DNA from: PFL25 sp046260155
Lineage (GTDB): Bacteria > Chloroflexota > Anaerolineae > Anaerolineales > UBA4823
Length of the DNA: 64,000 nt
Reading direction: 5' to 3'
NCBI GenBank assembly: GCA_046260155.1
Contig: JBJYXV010000089.1
Coordinates: 1 to 64,000, forward strand
Position numbers and translations under genes: made by a program. The notes below the pieces were generated by a model, which was not told the DNA's origin, did not search any database, and saw only the letters and a list, made by a program, of their open reading frames with translations. This document shows positions 25,830 through 34,771 of this stretch, in pieces; position 1 is the stretch's first letter, and every line of letters starts with the position of its first letter.

Positions 25830-26590
25830 CCCTTCCCTTGCACCATATTTTATTCCTGCAGTCTCAGGAAAAGCAATCTTGAGGCCCTATCCTAACCTGT
25901 ATTGAAAATTGGCGTTTGTGATCCACCAGGACATCCTGTTCCCGGGGGAATTTGGATTCAAATCTCTTATCCAGTGAACTCTTTTCCTGTGATGGCGAGA
26001 AAGAGAACCATGTTAGCTGGCAACTGAAAAATCACATCAGCAATCGCAAGTTCCCATTACATCGTTCGATTTTCTGGAGCAAAAAGAAACTTGATTTTCA
26101 TCTCTCAAAGGATAAGATGGTTGGGAGATTTCCGTTCCAGACAGTTCTTGATTTCGATCACAATGCTTTTAGATTCTATGCATTCCCAGTTCCTGGCAGC
26201 TCATGTTCATCACTTCCCATTGGTCTGTCCTGCCGCGATCAGGACGGGCTTTTTCCTACACTAAAGCTCCCCACAGATTTCCGGTTTATTTACTCCCTGT
26301 CGAACTGCAATTTCAGTCCCTTGATATCCTATTTTCATCATGGAATGAATTTATTGTCTTAATTCTTGGGAAATCTGTATATAGCGCGTGAAAATCTCGT
26401 ACCAGCCATCGGTCAAAGCTTTGAATTTGGGATCTCATATTGTTTATACACCCCCAGATTCTCTCCATCAGCTATCAAAACTGCACCTGGTAGTTGAATT
26501 TACATCTATAATAACGATGGTAAGCCACTAGACTTCCACCTGGCAGTGGAATTATTAATTTGAACCATTCTGTAAAAGGAGGACCTGCTC
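25830..26590. other. Non-coding or unrecognised stretch
   Basis: A 136-codon open frame (25952-26362) has no ribosome site and no recognisable composition, and none of the frames that I read by eye resembles a family. I see no RNA gene. Just before the next gene there is a strong ribosome site (AAAAGGAGG). The stretch could be eroded sequence like that further right, but I cannot name it. Confidence 0.4.
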
Positions 26591-27349
26591 ATGAGCTTAG
26601 AAAATAAGGTTTGCTTGATCACCGGGGGCGCTGCAGGTATTGGTAGGGCGACAGCGATCCGTTTTGCAGAACAAAATGCTCGGGTGGTGATCTGTGATAT
26701 CGATCATCAGGCGGGGGAAAAAGTCGCCAAGCAAATTAATGGCGATTTTTCTCTGGTGGATGTTGCAGACCGGCAAGCTGTCAAAAATTTTGTAGACCGA
26801 ATTATCAGCAAGTACGATCGGATCGATGTGCTGGTGAACAACGCTGGCGTTTTACGTGACGGACAACTGGTCAAAGTGAAAGAAGGTCAGCTGGTTAAGC
26901 AGATGGCGGAGGAAGATTTTGATCTTGTGATCCGTGTTAATCTGAAAGGCGTGTTCAACTGCACACAAGCTGTTGCACCTCATATGATCAATCAAGGTTC
27001 CGGGGTGATACTGAATGCATCTTCAATCGTTGGATTGGATGGAAATTTCGGGCAAACGAATTATGTTGCTACCAAGGCCGGTGTGGTTGGGATGACCAAA
27101 GTCTGGGCGCGCGAACTAGGCCGATACGGCATTCGGGTGAATGTCGTAGCACCTGGATTTATCGCCACAGAGATGGTTCAAGCCATGCCAGAAAAGATCC
27201 TCGCTGGGATGAAAGGGCGTACACCGTTAAATCGGCTTGGCCAGCCTGAGGATGTAGCGAATGCATATCTATTTTTAGCTTCTGAGCAGGCGAGTTTTAT
27301 CTCTGGAGCAGTACTGCGTGTGGACGGCGGTATCGTCATTGGAACCTGA
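26591..27349 (+). CDS. SDR-family oxidoreductase, FabG-like
   Basis: The 252-residue classical short-chain dehydrogenase has the cofactor motif TGGAAGIGRA, NNAG, catalytic Ser in LNASS and YVATK (Tyr and Lys present). The C-terminus ISGAVLRVDGG is typical of FabG/3-oxoacyl-reductase-like enzymes. AAAAGGAGG precedes ATG. The CDIDHQ after the second strand suggests NAD(H) preference (Asp at the ribose-binding place). It lies at the edge of a decayed catabolic region, so a catabolic beta-hydroxyacyl or alcohol dehydrogenase role is as likely as fatty-acid synthesis. Confidence 0.88.
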   Translation: MSLENKVCLITGGAAGIGRATAIRFAEQNARVVICDIDHQAGEKVAKQINGDFSLVDVADRQAVKNFVDRIISKYDRIDVLVNNAGVLRDGQLVKVKEGQLVKQMAEEDFDLVIRVNLKGVFNCTQAVAPHMINQGSGVILNASSIVGLDGNFGQTNYVATKAGVVGMTKVWARELGRYGIRVNVVAPGFIATEMVQAMPEKILAGMKGRTPLNRLGQPEDVANAYLFLASEQASFISGAVLRVDGGIVIGT

Positions 27350-27696
27350 TCAGCGCTGGTGAGCCATTTTGTACGGAGAATTTTTATTTAGGTTGATGAT
27401 CGGGCTGGGGATGTGAACCGGATGGTGAATTTCTATTTTGGTAAGATTTTGGATCATATAAATGATTCGCATGCCAATCATATCCTTTGATTGATTTGAA
27501 AAACCAGATATCTGGTGCACAAATCGGCGCGATTGTAAGAGTTGCAATTAAGTTCGTCTTAATCTGACCTCATTATTGGGACCGGTGACTCAATCAAATT
27601 CGCGTTGAAAAAAAGAAATTTCCCCAAATTCAAATTCTTGAAATTTGATAACAGATTGATTTCTGATCCGAACTTTGGTTATTGAGGATCTTTATC

Positions 27697-28381
27697 ATGC
27701 AGGCAGCTGATGGTTGTGGTTGGAACCCGATAGCAAGAAAATGGAGATAAAGTTGTCGTAGGTATTGGTTTATCTGTAGTTGCAGCTTTCCAAGCAAAAC
27801 ATACCAACGCCTCGAATATCATCATTGTTCTTAAATTAGGAACAGTCTTTCCAGAACCCTTAGTCGCAGAATTAAACTGGCTATCTAATTCACGAATCTG
27901 GTATCGTGCGAAGGATCATGCCAATTTAATTGATATGCTTGAGACTATTTTAGATAAGGTATAGGTTGATGTATGGTTTCTAGGTGGCTTCGAGATGTCA
28001 AGGACAATATGTTTGCGACCCTGCTGGGATATCCGAAAAGAAAATATTGCTGTTTTTCTGGAAGTGGTGGGGGGAACATTATCGCGTCGAGCGCCGGTCA
28101 AACTTTTATGCTCATGTGTCACGAAGTACTGAACTTCAAAACAACGGTTTTATACCTTACAACTTTGGCCATCTGAAAGGTGACGAGGAGGGTAAAGTCC
28201 TGGGATTGTTCGGGGGTTGCATCAGGTGATCAGAGATAAAGAAATCTTTGGCCTTGACCTGGCAGGTAAACTCGTGATAATTAAATCGATCCTCCCAGAT
28301 TCCAATCTCGATGATATCCTCGAGGACATGAGCCTCCAACCTATGGTGCCTGTGAATATACCTTTTACAGAACTACCATAA
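27697..28381 (+). pseudogene. Decayed CoA-transferase subunit B (glutaconate/3-oxoadipate type)
   Basis: Family pieces occur in order across several frames. GDKVVVGIGLSVVAAFQAKHT is the N-terminal CoA-transferase motif. VDVWFLGGFEMS follows directly after an in-frame TAG near 27962. SGSGGGNIIASSAGQTFML matches the usual GSGGANDIA segment, after a frameshift. VIRDKEIFGLDL leads to the C-terminal VPVNIPFTELP and stop TAA 28379-28381, after another shift. At least one nonsense change and two frameshifts are present. No subunit A is recognisable in the preceding 350 bp. Subunit B of a class I-type CoA-transferase is my reading from motifs alone. Confidence 0.65.
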
Positions 28382-28484
28382 GTGGGACAGGTTTGTTTGA
28401 TTCATAACGACAACGTTCCGTAGGGAAATTATATGGGATAATTGGTCAAGGATTATTACAAATTATTGGTAGAGGAAACAAACA

Positions 28485-28685
28485 ATGCCTTACGTTGTTA
28501 CTGATGAATGTATCTTATGCGGGACTTGTGTGATCGATTGTGAAAGCGATGCCATCACAGAAGGTGAATATCAAAGTTATATTGATATTGGGATTTGTAT
28601 AGAGTGCGGTACTTGTGAAAGCAACTGTCCAACGGATGCAATTATCTTTGTAGATGAAGAAGAGGTTGCTCGGTTTCTCGCTTAG
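28485..28685 (+). CDS. 2[4Fe-4S] ferredoxin
   Basis: The 66-residue protein has two complete cluster motifs, CILCGTCVIDC and CIECGTCESNC, each followed by a Pro- or Asp-containing fourth-ligand context. It is a soluble low-potential electron carrier. A weak AGAGGA precedes ATG. It is intact although it sits between two pseudogenes. A partner enzyme is not evident; a ferredoxin-dependent enzyme may have been lost from this region. Confidence 0.92.
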   Translation: MPYVVTDECILCGTCVIDCESDAITEGEYQSYIDIGICIECGTCESNCPTDAIIFVDEEEVARFLA

Positions 28686-29161
28686 GTGAGCGAGGAAGGG
28701 CATTCATTACAAAATATAAATAAGTATCTTCGAATAACAGTCTACAAATACTCACAGGCTGTTATTCAGGTACTATGAATTTTCTCCTTTTATTATCGAA
28801 AGTAAGATCGATCTATCTTTGCAACGCGAATTCCTATCGAAACATAATATTATGAAGGATCAGTGCGAATATATCGTTTGGGCTGCAGAATGAGCACTCC
28901 AGATCCCTCTTTGTCTTGATAAAAAAACCCAATAAGTGGCGTTTCCGAGATTGCTTAATCGCTTGATTTGCATAAAACCGCTACCCAAAGGATGGTGACT
29001 GGATTGCAAAATCACAATTAACTCGGACCTTTCCGATGATAATTAATGTTACCGCCTCAGTTTGAGGCCAGCTTGTATAGATTTCAAATTCATCAGGTGG
29101 ATGGTTCTATGACTTCAAGCCAGTATAAACCTAACTTATTGAGCAGTGAGGTAAAGTTTCT

Positions 29162-29313
29162 GATCTAAGCATCTTCGATGATGGCCGGGTATTTTATGAT
29201 GAAATTCTTCGAGGCAGTCATGCTCTGACAATTTCAGCAGAAATTGGTCAGCGGTTTTCTGGCTATTGTACAACCAGCGGAAAGTTATTTTCTGTTTGTC
29301 TCCCCCTGTGGGG
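29162..29313 (+). pseudogene. Fragment of an IclR-family regulator (effector domain)
   Basis: The frame reads DLSIFDDGRVFYDEILRGSH, then ALTISAEIGQRFSGYCTTSGKLF. This matches the effector-binding core of IclR regulators (VxYxExxxGSHAL, VGxRxPxxCTAxGKA). No helix-turn-helix part is recognisable upstream, and the remainder runs into the oppositely oriented racemase gene. The rest of 28686-29161 holds only a weak hairpin at about 28733-28769. Confidence 0.6.
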
Positions 29314-29358
29314 AATGTGTACGGTTGGACAACCTGTTATGCCTTCGTGGGGCATCTT

Positions 29359-30675
29359 TCAACAGGAAAAGGAATTAAACTGGACTATTGGTAGTGTTTG
29401 CATGGCATTTGGAACAACTAAAACCTGGCAACTTCTGCCAAGGCTTTGCTTGGCCAATTCCAAAGCCTCCTCCATAGTCGCGGCCGGGATCATTTTACAG
29501 TCTGAAACCAGATCAGGGTGTTCGCTACCGACAATAACGATCTGAGCCTGTTCCAGGACTTTCGCCAAGACAAACGCCCGTTGCTGTCCAGGAGGATAAC
29601 CATTTCGTCTCGCATCAGCAAGAATGTAGTTGATATCTGGTGCATCTCGCATTGCTTTTAGAAAACGCTGTTCTCCAACACCTGCACCGGCCCCTTCTTC
29701 ACAGCGGGCTGGAATGATAAGAAAGCCTCCTGGTTTCACCACTGGTAATGGTGCAAAAAACAAATAAGTCGGTGCGCGGCTGGCTTGATAGAGATTGCTG
29801 TCTTTTGGATAACCCACTCCTCCAATTACAATGTCATATTGATGAGGGATTGGTGTTTCATAAATTGATCTGGCAAACATCACCAAATCATTAAAAGCCA
29901 GATCGGGATCACCGGCAGCCACACGCAGTATCCTTTTCTTATCATCGAGGACGACATTTAATATGAAGCGCAGACCAGCCATGCGAGCCACCTCGGTCAC
30001 TGCAACATGAAATGGGTTGCCATCAATGCGACCAAGGCGGGTGCCTTCGTGATCAATGAATTCTGGTCCATGTGTCTTTGCAATCGTGGCCTCACCTGCA
30101 GCTCCAATCGCCAAAGTTTTTCTCCCACCTGAATAACCTGCATATTGGTGCGGTTCAACGATTCCGGTTGCGAGAGTCAGCTCTGCCTCGATTACCGCAC
30201 GATGCACCAGTACCGGAACACCACTGCTGGTGGTACCCAGATCAACCAGGGCATTGAGATTTTGAGGTTCGTTATCGATCACCCGGTAGCGCTGGACAAT
30301 TTCCCTGCCTAATTTTTCGATCTTTTCTTCTGGTGTGGATGACCGGTGCATGCCGATGCCGCATAGGAGGGTAATATCCTCCTCCCGGACCCCAGCGAGT
30401 TCCAGTTCATCCAGCAAGGCTGGGACCAGCAGGTGGTCAGGACTCGAGCGGGTGATATCGGTGAATATAATACATACCCGCTGTCCCTGGCTGGCAAGCT
30501 GGTGTAATTTGCGAGATCCAAATGGAGATTTCAGGGCTGATTTTATCTCACTCCAGGCGTCTTTTACAGGTTCGACCGGGTTGGAAACGGCAATAGTACC
30601 TCGCATTCTCGGGGGCAAATCGAATTTAATGGTTGCTTTTCCGAACGGCACTTGATACTGATGGGGTTCATTCAT
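29359..30675 (-). CDS. larA: LarA-type nickel-dependent racemase
   Basis: The 438-residue protein is of the lactate racemase LarA family (DUF2088), which uses the nickel-pincer nucleotide cofactor. Residues that match Lactobacillus LarA active-site positions are all present: Asp73 and Arg76 (FTDITRSSPD), His110 (GIGMH), His176 (VEPHQYAGYSGG), Lys186 (GGRKT; cofactor attachment) and His202 (KTHGPEF). The substrate could be lactate or another alpha-hydroxy acid, since the family is broad. The cofactor genes larB, larC and larE are not in the window. It has no ribosome site worth noting and is intact within a decayed region. Confidence 0.87.
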   Translation of the reverse strand: MNEPHQYQVPFGKATIKFDLPPRMRGTIAVSNPVEPVKDAWSEIKSALKSPFGSRKLHQLASQGQRVCIIFTDITRSSPDHLLVPALLDELELAGVREEDITLLCGIGMHRSSTPEEKIEKLGREIVQRYRVIDNEPQNLNALVDLGTTSSGVPVLVHRAVIEAELTLATGIVEPHQYAGYSGGRKTLAIGAAGEATIAKTHGPEFIDHEGTRLGRIDGNPFHVAVTEVARMAGLRFILNVVLDDKKRILRVAAGDPDLAFNDLVMFARSIYETPIPHQYDIVIGGVGYPKDSNLYQASRAPTYLFFAPLPVVKPGGFLIIPARCEEGAGAGVGEQRFLKAMRDAPDINYILADARRNGYPPGQQRAFVLAKVLEQAQIVIVGSEHPDLVSDCKMIPAATMEEALELAKQSLGRSCQVLVVPNAMQTLPIVQFNSFSC

Positions 30676-30963
30676 CTTCTAATTTTAAGGTATTAAATAA
30701 TAGATGTGGATTGTTTTGATTGTATTGAATAATTAATCTCTCATGACAAATCAATCTGGTTACATTAATCATACCCAATAGATAGCAGGAAATTATTATT
30801 ACGATTATCTTGGTTGCTGCACTGAATGACAGCTTATGAAGTTATAAAATTCGATTAAGTAGGTCATTTTGACGATGGAGACGAAAAAACTTCCTAGGTC
30901 ACGGTTTTCAACAATATCTGGGATTTCGCAATCGCATTGGATTGGGTGGGATGGTAAGGATGC

Positions 30964-31267
30964 TTGCACCAAACAGCATAGGCAGTTGATAACCACGAGG
31001 ATGATCTGCCAACGGCAGATGTTAATCTTGGGGATAAAATCTTCATTGAGATGGGTTTAAATGAACACGCCATTCGACTATCTTTTCTTAAATATGTATA
31101 TGAAGCTGGTGACGATCGTTTTGAGATCACTAATGCTGGTGTCCGCTTTATTCTGATCCCCGATTGGAAACCTGTCGTCTGGAGGGAGGAAAGCAAAAAA
31201 AGCCGGTTATGGAAATCTGCCTACAAATCCATTTTTCTATGCTTATAAAACGCTCCCTGATGATTAA
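30964..31267 (+). pseudogene. Decayed extradiol (catechol 2,3-) dioxygenase, C-terminal part
   Basis: The frame reads LHQTA-stop-AVDNHEDDLPTADV, then IFIEMGLNEHAIRLSFLKYVYE, AGDDRFEITNAG and LIPDWKPVVWREE. This follows the C-terminal iron-ligand region of catechol 2,3-dioxygenases (LHHxAYxVDN, GxxKHGxxxxFFLYVxEPGGNRxE, DPDWxPVxW). A TAG at 30979 replaces the usual Tyr codon. After a run of seven A (31195-31201), the frame shifts and the true ending GNLPTNPFFYAYKTLPDD with stop TAA 31265-31267 continues. The N-terminal half is not found. Confidence 0.68.
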
Positions 31268-31511
31268 ATTGATATCACAACAAACCATTGAAAATGCCAG
31301 CAATCTAAATTTCGATGTGCAATCTCACCTGGCCCGGTTGCACTCTGAACTGATAGCTACTGGGGCTATCAACCTGAAAGGACTCAAGAGTCTCGTAATC
31401 CGGTATACTGAGGACCGGATTGCAGATGGGAATCTGGGTTATGCTATTATGGACGTTAATCCTTTAATTCAAGATTGCCGCCGAATTGAAATCCATACTG
31501 ATATCGCTTAA
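31260..31511 (+). pseudogene. CHMI-like (5-carboxymethyl-2-hydroxymuconate isomerase) remnant
   Basis: The frame from ATG 31260 reads ASNLNFDVQSHLARLHSELIATGA, INLKGLKSLVIRYTEDRIADGN, and LGYAIMDV. This matches CHMI-type isomerases of the tautomerase fold (LHxALxATGxFPLxGIxSRAIRxxxYRIADGxPxxxFVH). The catalytic N-terminal Pro is absent and the C-terminal part is cut off by TAA at 31509. Its ATG overlaps the end of the dioxygenase remnant, as expected for a former operon. Confidence 0.62.
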
Positions 31512-31784
31512 TGAGTTTAAGTTGTCTTAAAGGAAACCTCCAGTGATTCCTTTAGAACGTAGCCGGGAATTCCACTCCGCCGAAAGTCAAATGATGATGG
31601 CTTGGATTATGGTGGCTGACCAAGGCAAATCCAAGGGGGGTATAGGGGCTTGAGAGAACAATAACATATTTCTCAATCCCATGCAGTATGGTGCCAATAG
31701 GGGTGCTGGAATCCTGGTGGCAGGTGGGAAAATTGGGTTAATTGGATTGAATCGACAATCTTCGAAAGCTAGACTATTCAGAAA
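31512..31784. other. Unresolved stretch, probably more eroded coding sequence
   Basis: Short open pieces such as NPMQYGANRGAGILVAGGKIGLIG occur, interrupted by stops. They have coding-like composition and the same direction as the remnants upstream, but I cannot assign a family. It ends at the exporter start. Confidence 0.3.
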
Positions 31785-33020
31785 ATGAACAATGAAATAG
31801 CTGTAGAGAAAAGTAAAAAAGAGCCATCATACGGCGAATTCGTCGCCCTCATCTCCTTGATAATGTCGCTGACAGCATTAACCATCGACGTGATGCTGCC
31901 GTCCCTCCCCCAGATAGGTAGCGATCTGGGGGTAAAGTCCGTTAACGATCGGCAGCTTGTGGTCTCGGTGTTGTTTCTTGGCCTGGCGGTTGGCCAGCTG
32001 TTCTTTGGACCATTATCCGATAAAACGGGGCGTAAACCTGCCATCTATGCCGGTTATGCTATCTTCATCGCTGGCGCATTGATATCGGTATTCGCACTCA
32101 ATTTCCCCATAATGCTGCTGGGACGCTTATTACAGGGCATCGGTATATCTTCCCCAAGGGCGGTTTCATTAGCCCTGGTGCGTGACCGCTACGCAGGCCG
32201 GGAGATGGCCCGGGTGATGTCGTTTGTGATGACGGTTTTCATCCTGGTGCCGATGCTCGCACCCTCTCTAGGGCAGGCAGTTCTTCTAATTTCAGGTTGG
32301 CGATCAATTTTCCTGATCTTGATCTTGATCGCCTTGATCACATTCGCCTGGTTCGCCCTGCGTATGCCGGAGACTCTGGTTCCAGAGAAACGTACTCCTT
32401 TTAAATTGCGGAAGATATTTCAGGCGATCGTAGAAATACTAAAGAACCGCATTTCCCTCGGCTACACCATTACAGCAGGCTTGATCAGCGGAGTATTTCT
32501 TGGATACCTGAACTCAACCCAGCAGATCTTTCAAGAACAGTATGCATTGGGGCGATTATTCCCACTGTATTTTGGAGCTATCTCGTTAGCACTTGGCCTG
32601 GCTTCTCTCACAAACGCCCGTATTGTGGTTCGCCTGGGTATGCGCTTTCTGGTGAAATGGTCGCTGTTCTTCATTTTTGGGTTGTCGCTCATAGGTCTTA
32701 GCATCGCCTTGCTCACCGCAGGAAAACCATCTCTGTGGATGTTTATCGCTTACCTGATGATGACCTTCTTCTGCATCGGCATCCTTTTTGGAAATTTGAA
32801 TTCCCTGGCAATGGAACCCTTGGGTCACCTGGCCGGGGTTGGATCTGCGGTCGTCGGTTCGCTCTCTACCCTGATCTCCATGATCCTGGGCACGATGATA
32901 GGCCGCAGCTACGACGGGACTGTTCTTCCTCTGGTTGCTAGTATCGCTATTTTCGGGGGTTTGTCTATTTTGGTCATGCGCTGGACTGAATCAGGGCAGG
33001 AGTCCCTGATCAGCGCATAA
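31785..33020 (+). CDS. Bcr/CflA-type multidrug efflux MFS transporter
   Basis: The 411-residue protein has twelve predicted membrane helices. MFS motif A reads GQLFFGPLSDKTGRKP, and the early LTIDVMLPSLPQIGSDLGV is typical of the Bcr/CflA drug:H+ antiporters. The central loop after helix 6 contains the usual amphipathic stretch (RMPETLVPEKRTPF). There is no good ribosome site before ATG 31785. It is intact and closes the decayed catabolic region; export of an aromatic or antibiotic is possible but not shown. Confidence 0.92.
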   Translation: MNNEIAVEKSKKEPSYGEFVALISLIMSLTALTIDVMLPSLPQIGSDLGVKSVNDRQLVVSVLFLGLAVGQLFFGPLSDKTGRKPAIYAGYAIFIAGALISVFALNFPIMLLGRLLQGIGISSPRAVSLALVRDRYAGREMARVMSFVMTVFILVPMLAPSLGQAVLLISGWRSIFLILILIALITFAWFALRMPETLVPEKRTPFKLRKIFQAIVEILKNRISLGYTITAGLISGVFLGYLNSTQQIFQEQYALGRLFPLYFGAISLALGLASLTNARIVVRLGMRFLVKWSLFFIFGLSLIGLSIALLTAGKPSLWMFIAYLMMTFFCIGILFGNLNSLAMEPLGHLAGVGSAVVGSLSTLISMILGTMIGRSYDGTVLPLVASIAIFGGLSILVMRWTESGQESLISA

Positions 33021-33127
33021 GCTAAAAGTGAGAAGTACTCTTGTCGAGTGGTTAAATTGCAATAGTCCTGCTGGAAATTATTATTTGAAAGGCTGGATTA
33101 CTCGAAATAAATCTAAACAAGGAATGT

Positions 33128-33466
33128 GTGATTGATAATTTTTCTGCAGATAAACTGGTTATCTGTGAGGTGGTGGAGAATTGGGTAGTGTATCGCGATG
33201 CAGGTGACTGGGCGCGCTTTGCGACTGTCTGGCATGCAGAGGGTTGGATGACGTCTACCTGGTTCCAGGGCCCTGCTGCGGATTTCATCGAAGCCAGCCG
33301 TAAACTCTTCGATCAGGGTGGAAATATTTTTCATACTCTCGCTGGCTGGACATGCGATATCGTCGGCAAGCGTGCCATCTCGCAGGTCAAGATGACCATC
33401 GACCAGCGGGCTGTGCTGGATGGCTCAGCTCAGCCGGAGCTGAAAGCTCACTTGAAAAGGGCATAA
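33128..33466 (+). pseudogene. Truncated NTF2/SnoaL-like protein
   Basis: The 112-residue ORF (GTG start after AAGGAA) follows the SnoaL-like pattern VVENWVVYRDAGDWARFATVWHAEGWMTSTWFQGPAADFI and ISQVKMTIDQRAVLDG. Homologues as I recall them continue with a CTGRFYDF segment and run to about 160 residues. Here the text turns into AQPELKAHLKRA and stops, so the C-terminal third appears to be lost or deleted. It could still be expressed; a strong terminator follows. Confidence 0.55.
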
Positions 33467-33472
33467 GAACGA

Positions 33473-33506
33473 AAATATCCCTCTCCAATTTTGGAGAGGG
33501 ATATTT
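33473..33506 (+). terminator. Strong hairpin terminator
   Basis: A perfect 14-bp stem (33473-33486 with 33493-33506), with loop AATTTT, follows the NTF2-like ORF by six bases. The stem ends in ATATTT, so part of the T run lies within it. Confidence 0.75.
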
Positions 33507-33691
33507 AATCTCATAGGATTTATGAATTTCAATCATCCAGCAGATGGATGACGAAAACCCGCTACATTTTCTATGAGAATAATTTCCACTCAAAAGTCAC
33601 TAGGGAAATTTTCACCTGCAAGAAAGATGTTTGCCAGGGACAATTTCCTAAAGGTTGTGAATCCGTTACAAGGAAAGGGGTATCCTCTGGA

Positions 33692-34444
33692 CTAGATCTG
33701 TGTAAATCCGTCAAACAATAATTTTATCCCAGCAACAAATAAAAAGAAGTAAGCTAGGTTGTAGAATTGTTTTTCATTCACCCGGTCATGTAATTTGATC
33801 CCTAACCAGAACCCGATCGGGACAAATGGGACCAATATTAGAGATACCTTCAAGTTGTCCAAGTTCAGCTGGCCTAATAAAGCGTATGGGACCAGTTTGA
33901 CATAATTCAAAATTGCAAAGAGGATCACATTTGTGCCAACGAATAATGTTTTATCCATCCGTTGGGGCAGCAAATAAATGTTGGCGGGTAATCCACCGGC
34001 ATGCACTCCAAAGCTGGTGAATCCTGAAATCAATCCCCAGAAGCTGCCTTTAATTCGATCCGGCTCAGTCTTAGGATGCTCCTCCTGCTGTCCCCAGAAA
34101 TAAATGATCGCAAAAATTAATGCAATACCGCCAATCAGGATGCGGATGCTCGCGTCGGATAAAAATTGAAAGGTTAATGAACCGGCAAGTACACCAATTA
34201 ATGCAGCTGGAAGCAGGATAAATAAATTCGTGCGATCAAATCGGTTTCGGTAATGGACCAGGTTGAATAAATCCATCAGGATTAACAATGGCAGCACGAT
34301 GGCTGCTGCCTGTGCGGGTGGGATGACCAATGACATCAATGGCACCCCAAAAACCGCCAGCGTAGAACCAAAACCGCTCTTTGATATTCCAATCAATAGA
34401 ACCGCCAGGATGGCAACGATATAAAAAGTAATGTCAGGGTTCAT
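33692..34444 (-). CDS. TauE/SafE-family anion exporter
   Basis: The 250-residue integral membrane protein has about eight hydrophobic helices and the duplicated TauE layout. The first repeat is GISKSGFGSTLAVFGVPLMSLVIPPAQAAAIVLPLL and the second is GFTSFGVHAGGLPANIYLLPQ. The family moves sulfite, sulfonates or other organic anions. The substrate is unknown here. No sulfur-metabolism genes adjoin it except the cysteine desulfurase-like gene further on. A perfect 10-bp inverted repeat lies 50 bp upstream of its start. Confidence 0.88.
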   Translation of the reverse strand: MNPDITFYIVAILAVLLIGISKSGFGSTLAVFGVPLMSLVIPPAQAAAIVLPLLILMDLFNLVHYRNRFDRTNLFILLPAALIGVLAGSLTFQFLSDASIRILIGGIALIFAIIYFWGQQEEHPKTEPDRIKGSFWGLISGFTSFGVHAGGLPANIYLLPQRMDKTLFVGTNVILFAILNYVKLVPYALLGQLNLDNLKVSLILVPFVPIGFWLGIKLHDRVNEKQFYNLAYFFLFVAGIKLLFDGFTQI

Positions 34445-34494
34445 AGAAATCTGAACGGCAGTATTGCGTCCCGGCTTCGATTAGGATCTGTTGG

Positions 34495-34520
34495 AATCAT
34501 TTTCAGTGGAGAAAATGATT
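34495..34520. repeat. Perfect inverted repeat upstream of the TauE gene
   Basis: AATCATTTTC (34495-34504) and GAAAATGATT (34511-34520) form a perfect 10-bp stem with a 6-base spacer. It lacks a T run, so an operator for the leftward TauE gene (start 34444) is more likely than a terminator. The rest of 34445-34771 holds nothing that I recognise. Confidence 0.4.
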
Positions 34521-34771
34521 ATTGGTCCTGCTATGTTGAACCTCCTGGCTAGGAGTGGGTAGATTGTTAATTGATGGATAATCAAAATTGACAATTATCC
34601 TTTTCTTACCTGATCAGAAATGAGAAACCACTGGAGGATTCATCCCAATTCACCCCGTGCAACCGGGTTATGCTGGCTGCAAATGGAATGCCGTAGTAAT
34701 TCAAAATTTTCAACGGACCTGTTGACTCAAAGTTTCTTTTTTGCGATCAATTACAGATAGGTCGCGATCTT

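Noticed and set aside
25952..26362. 136-codon plus-strand frame
   Set aside because: Composition rich in Phe, Ser and His, no ribosome site and no family resemblance; most likely chance.
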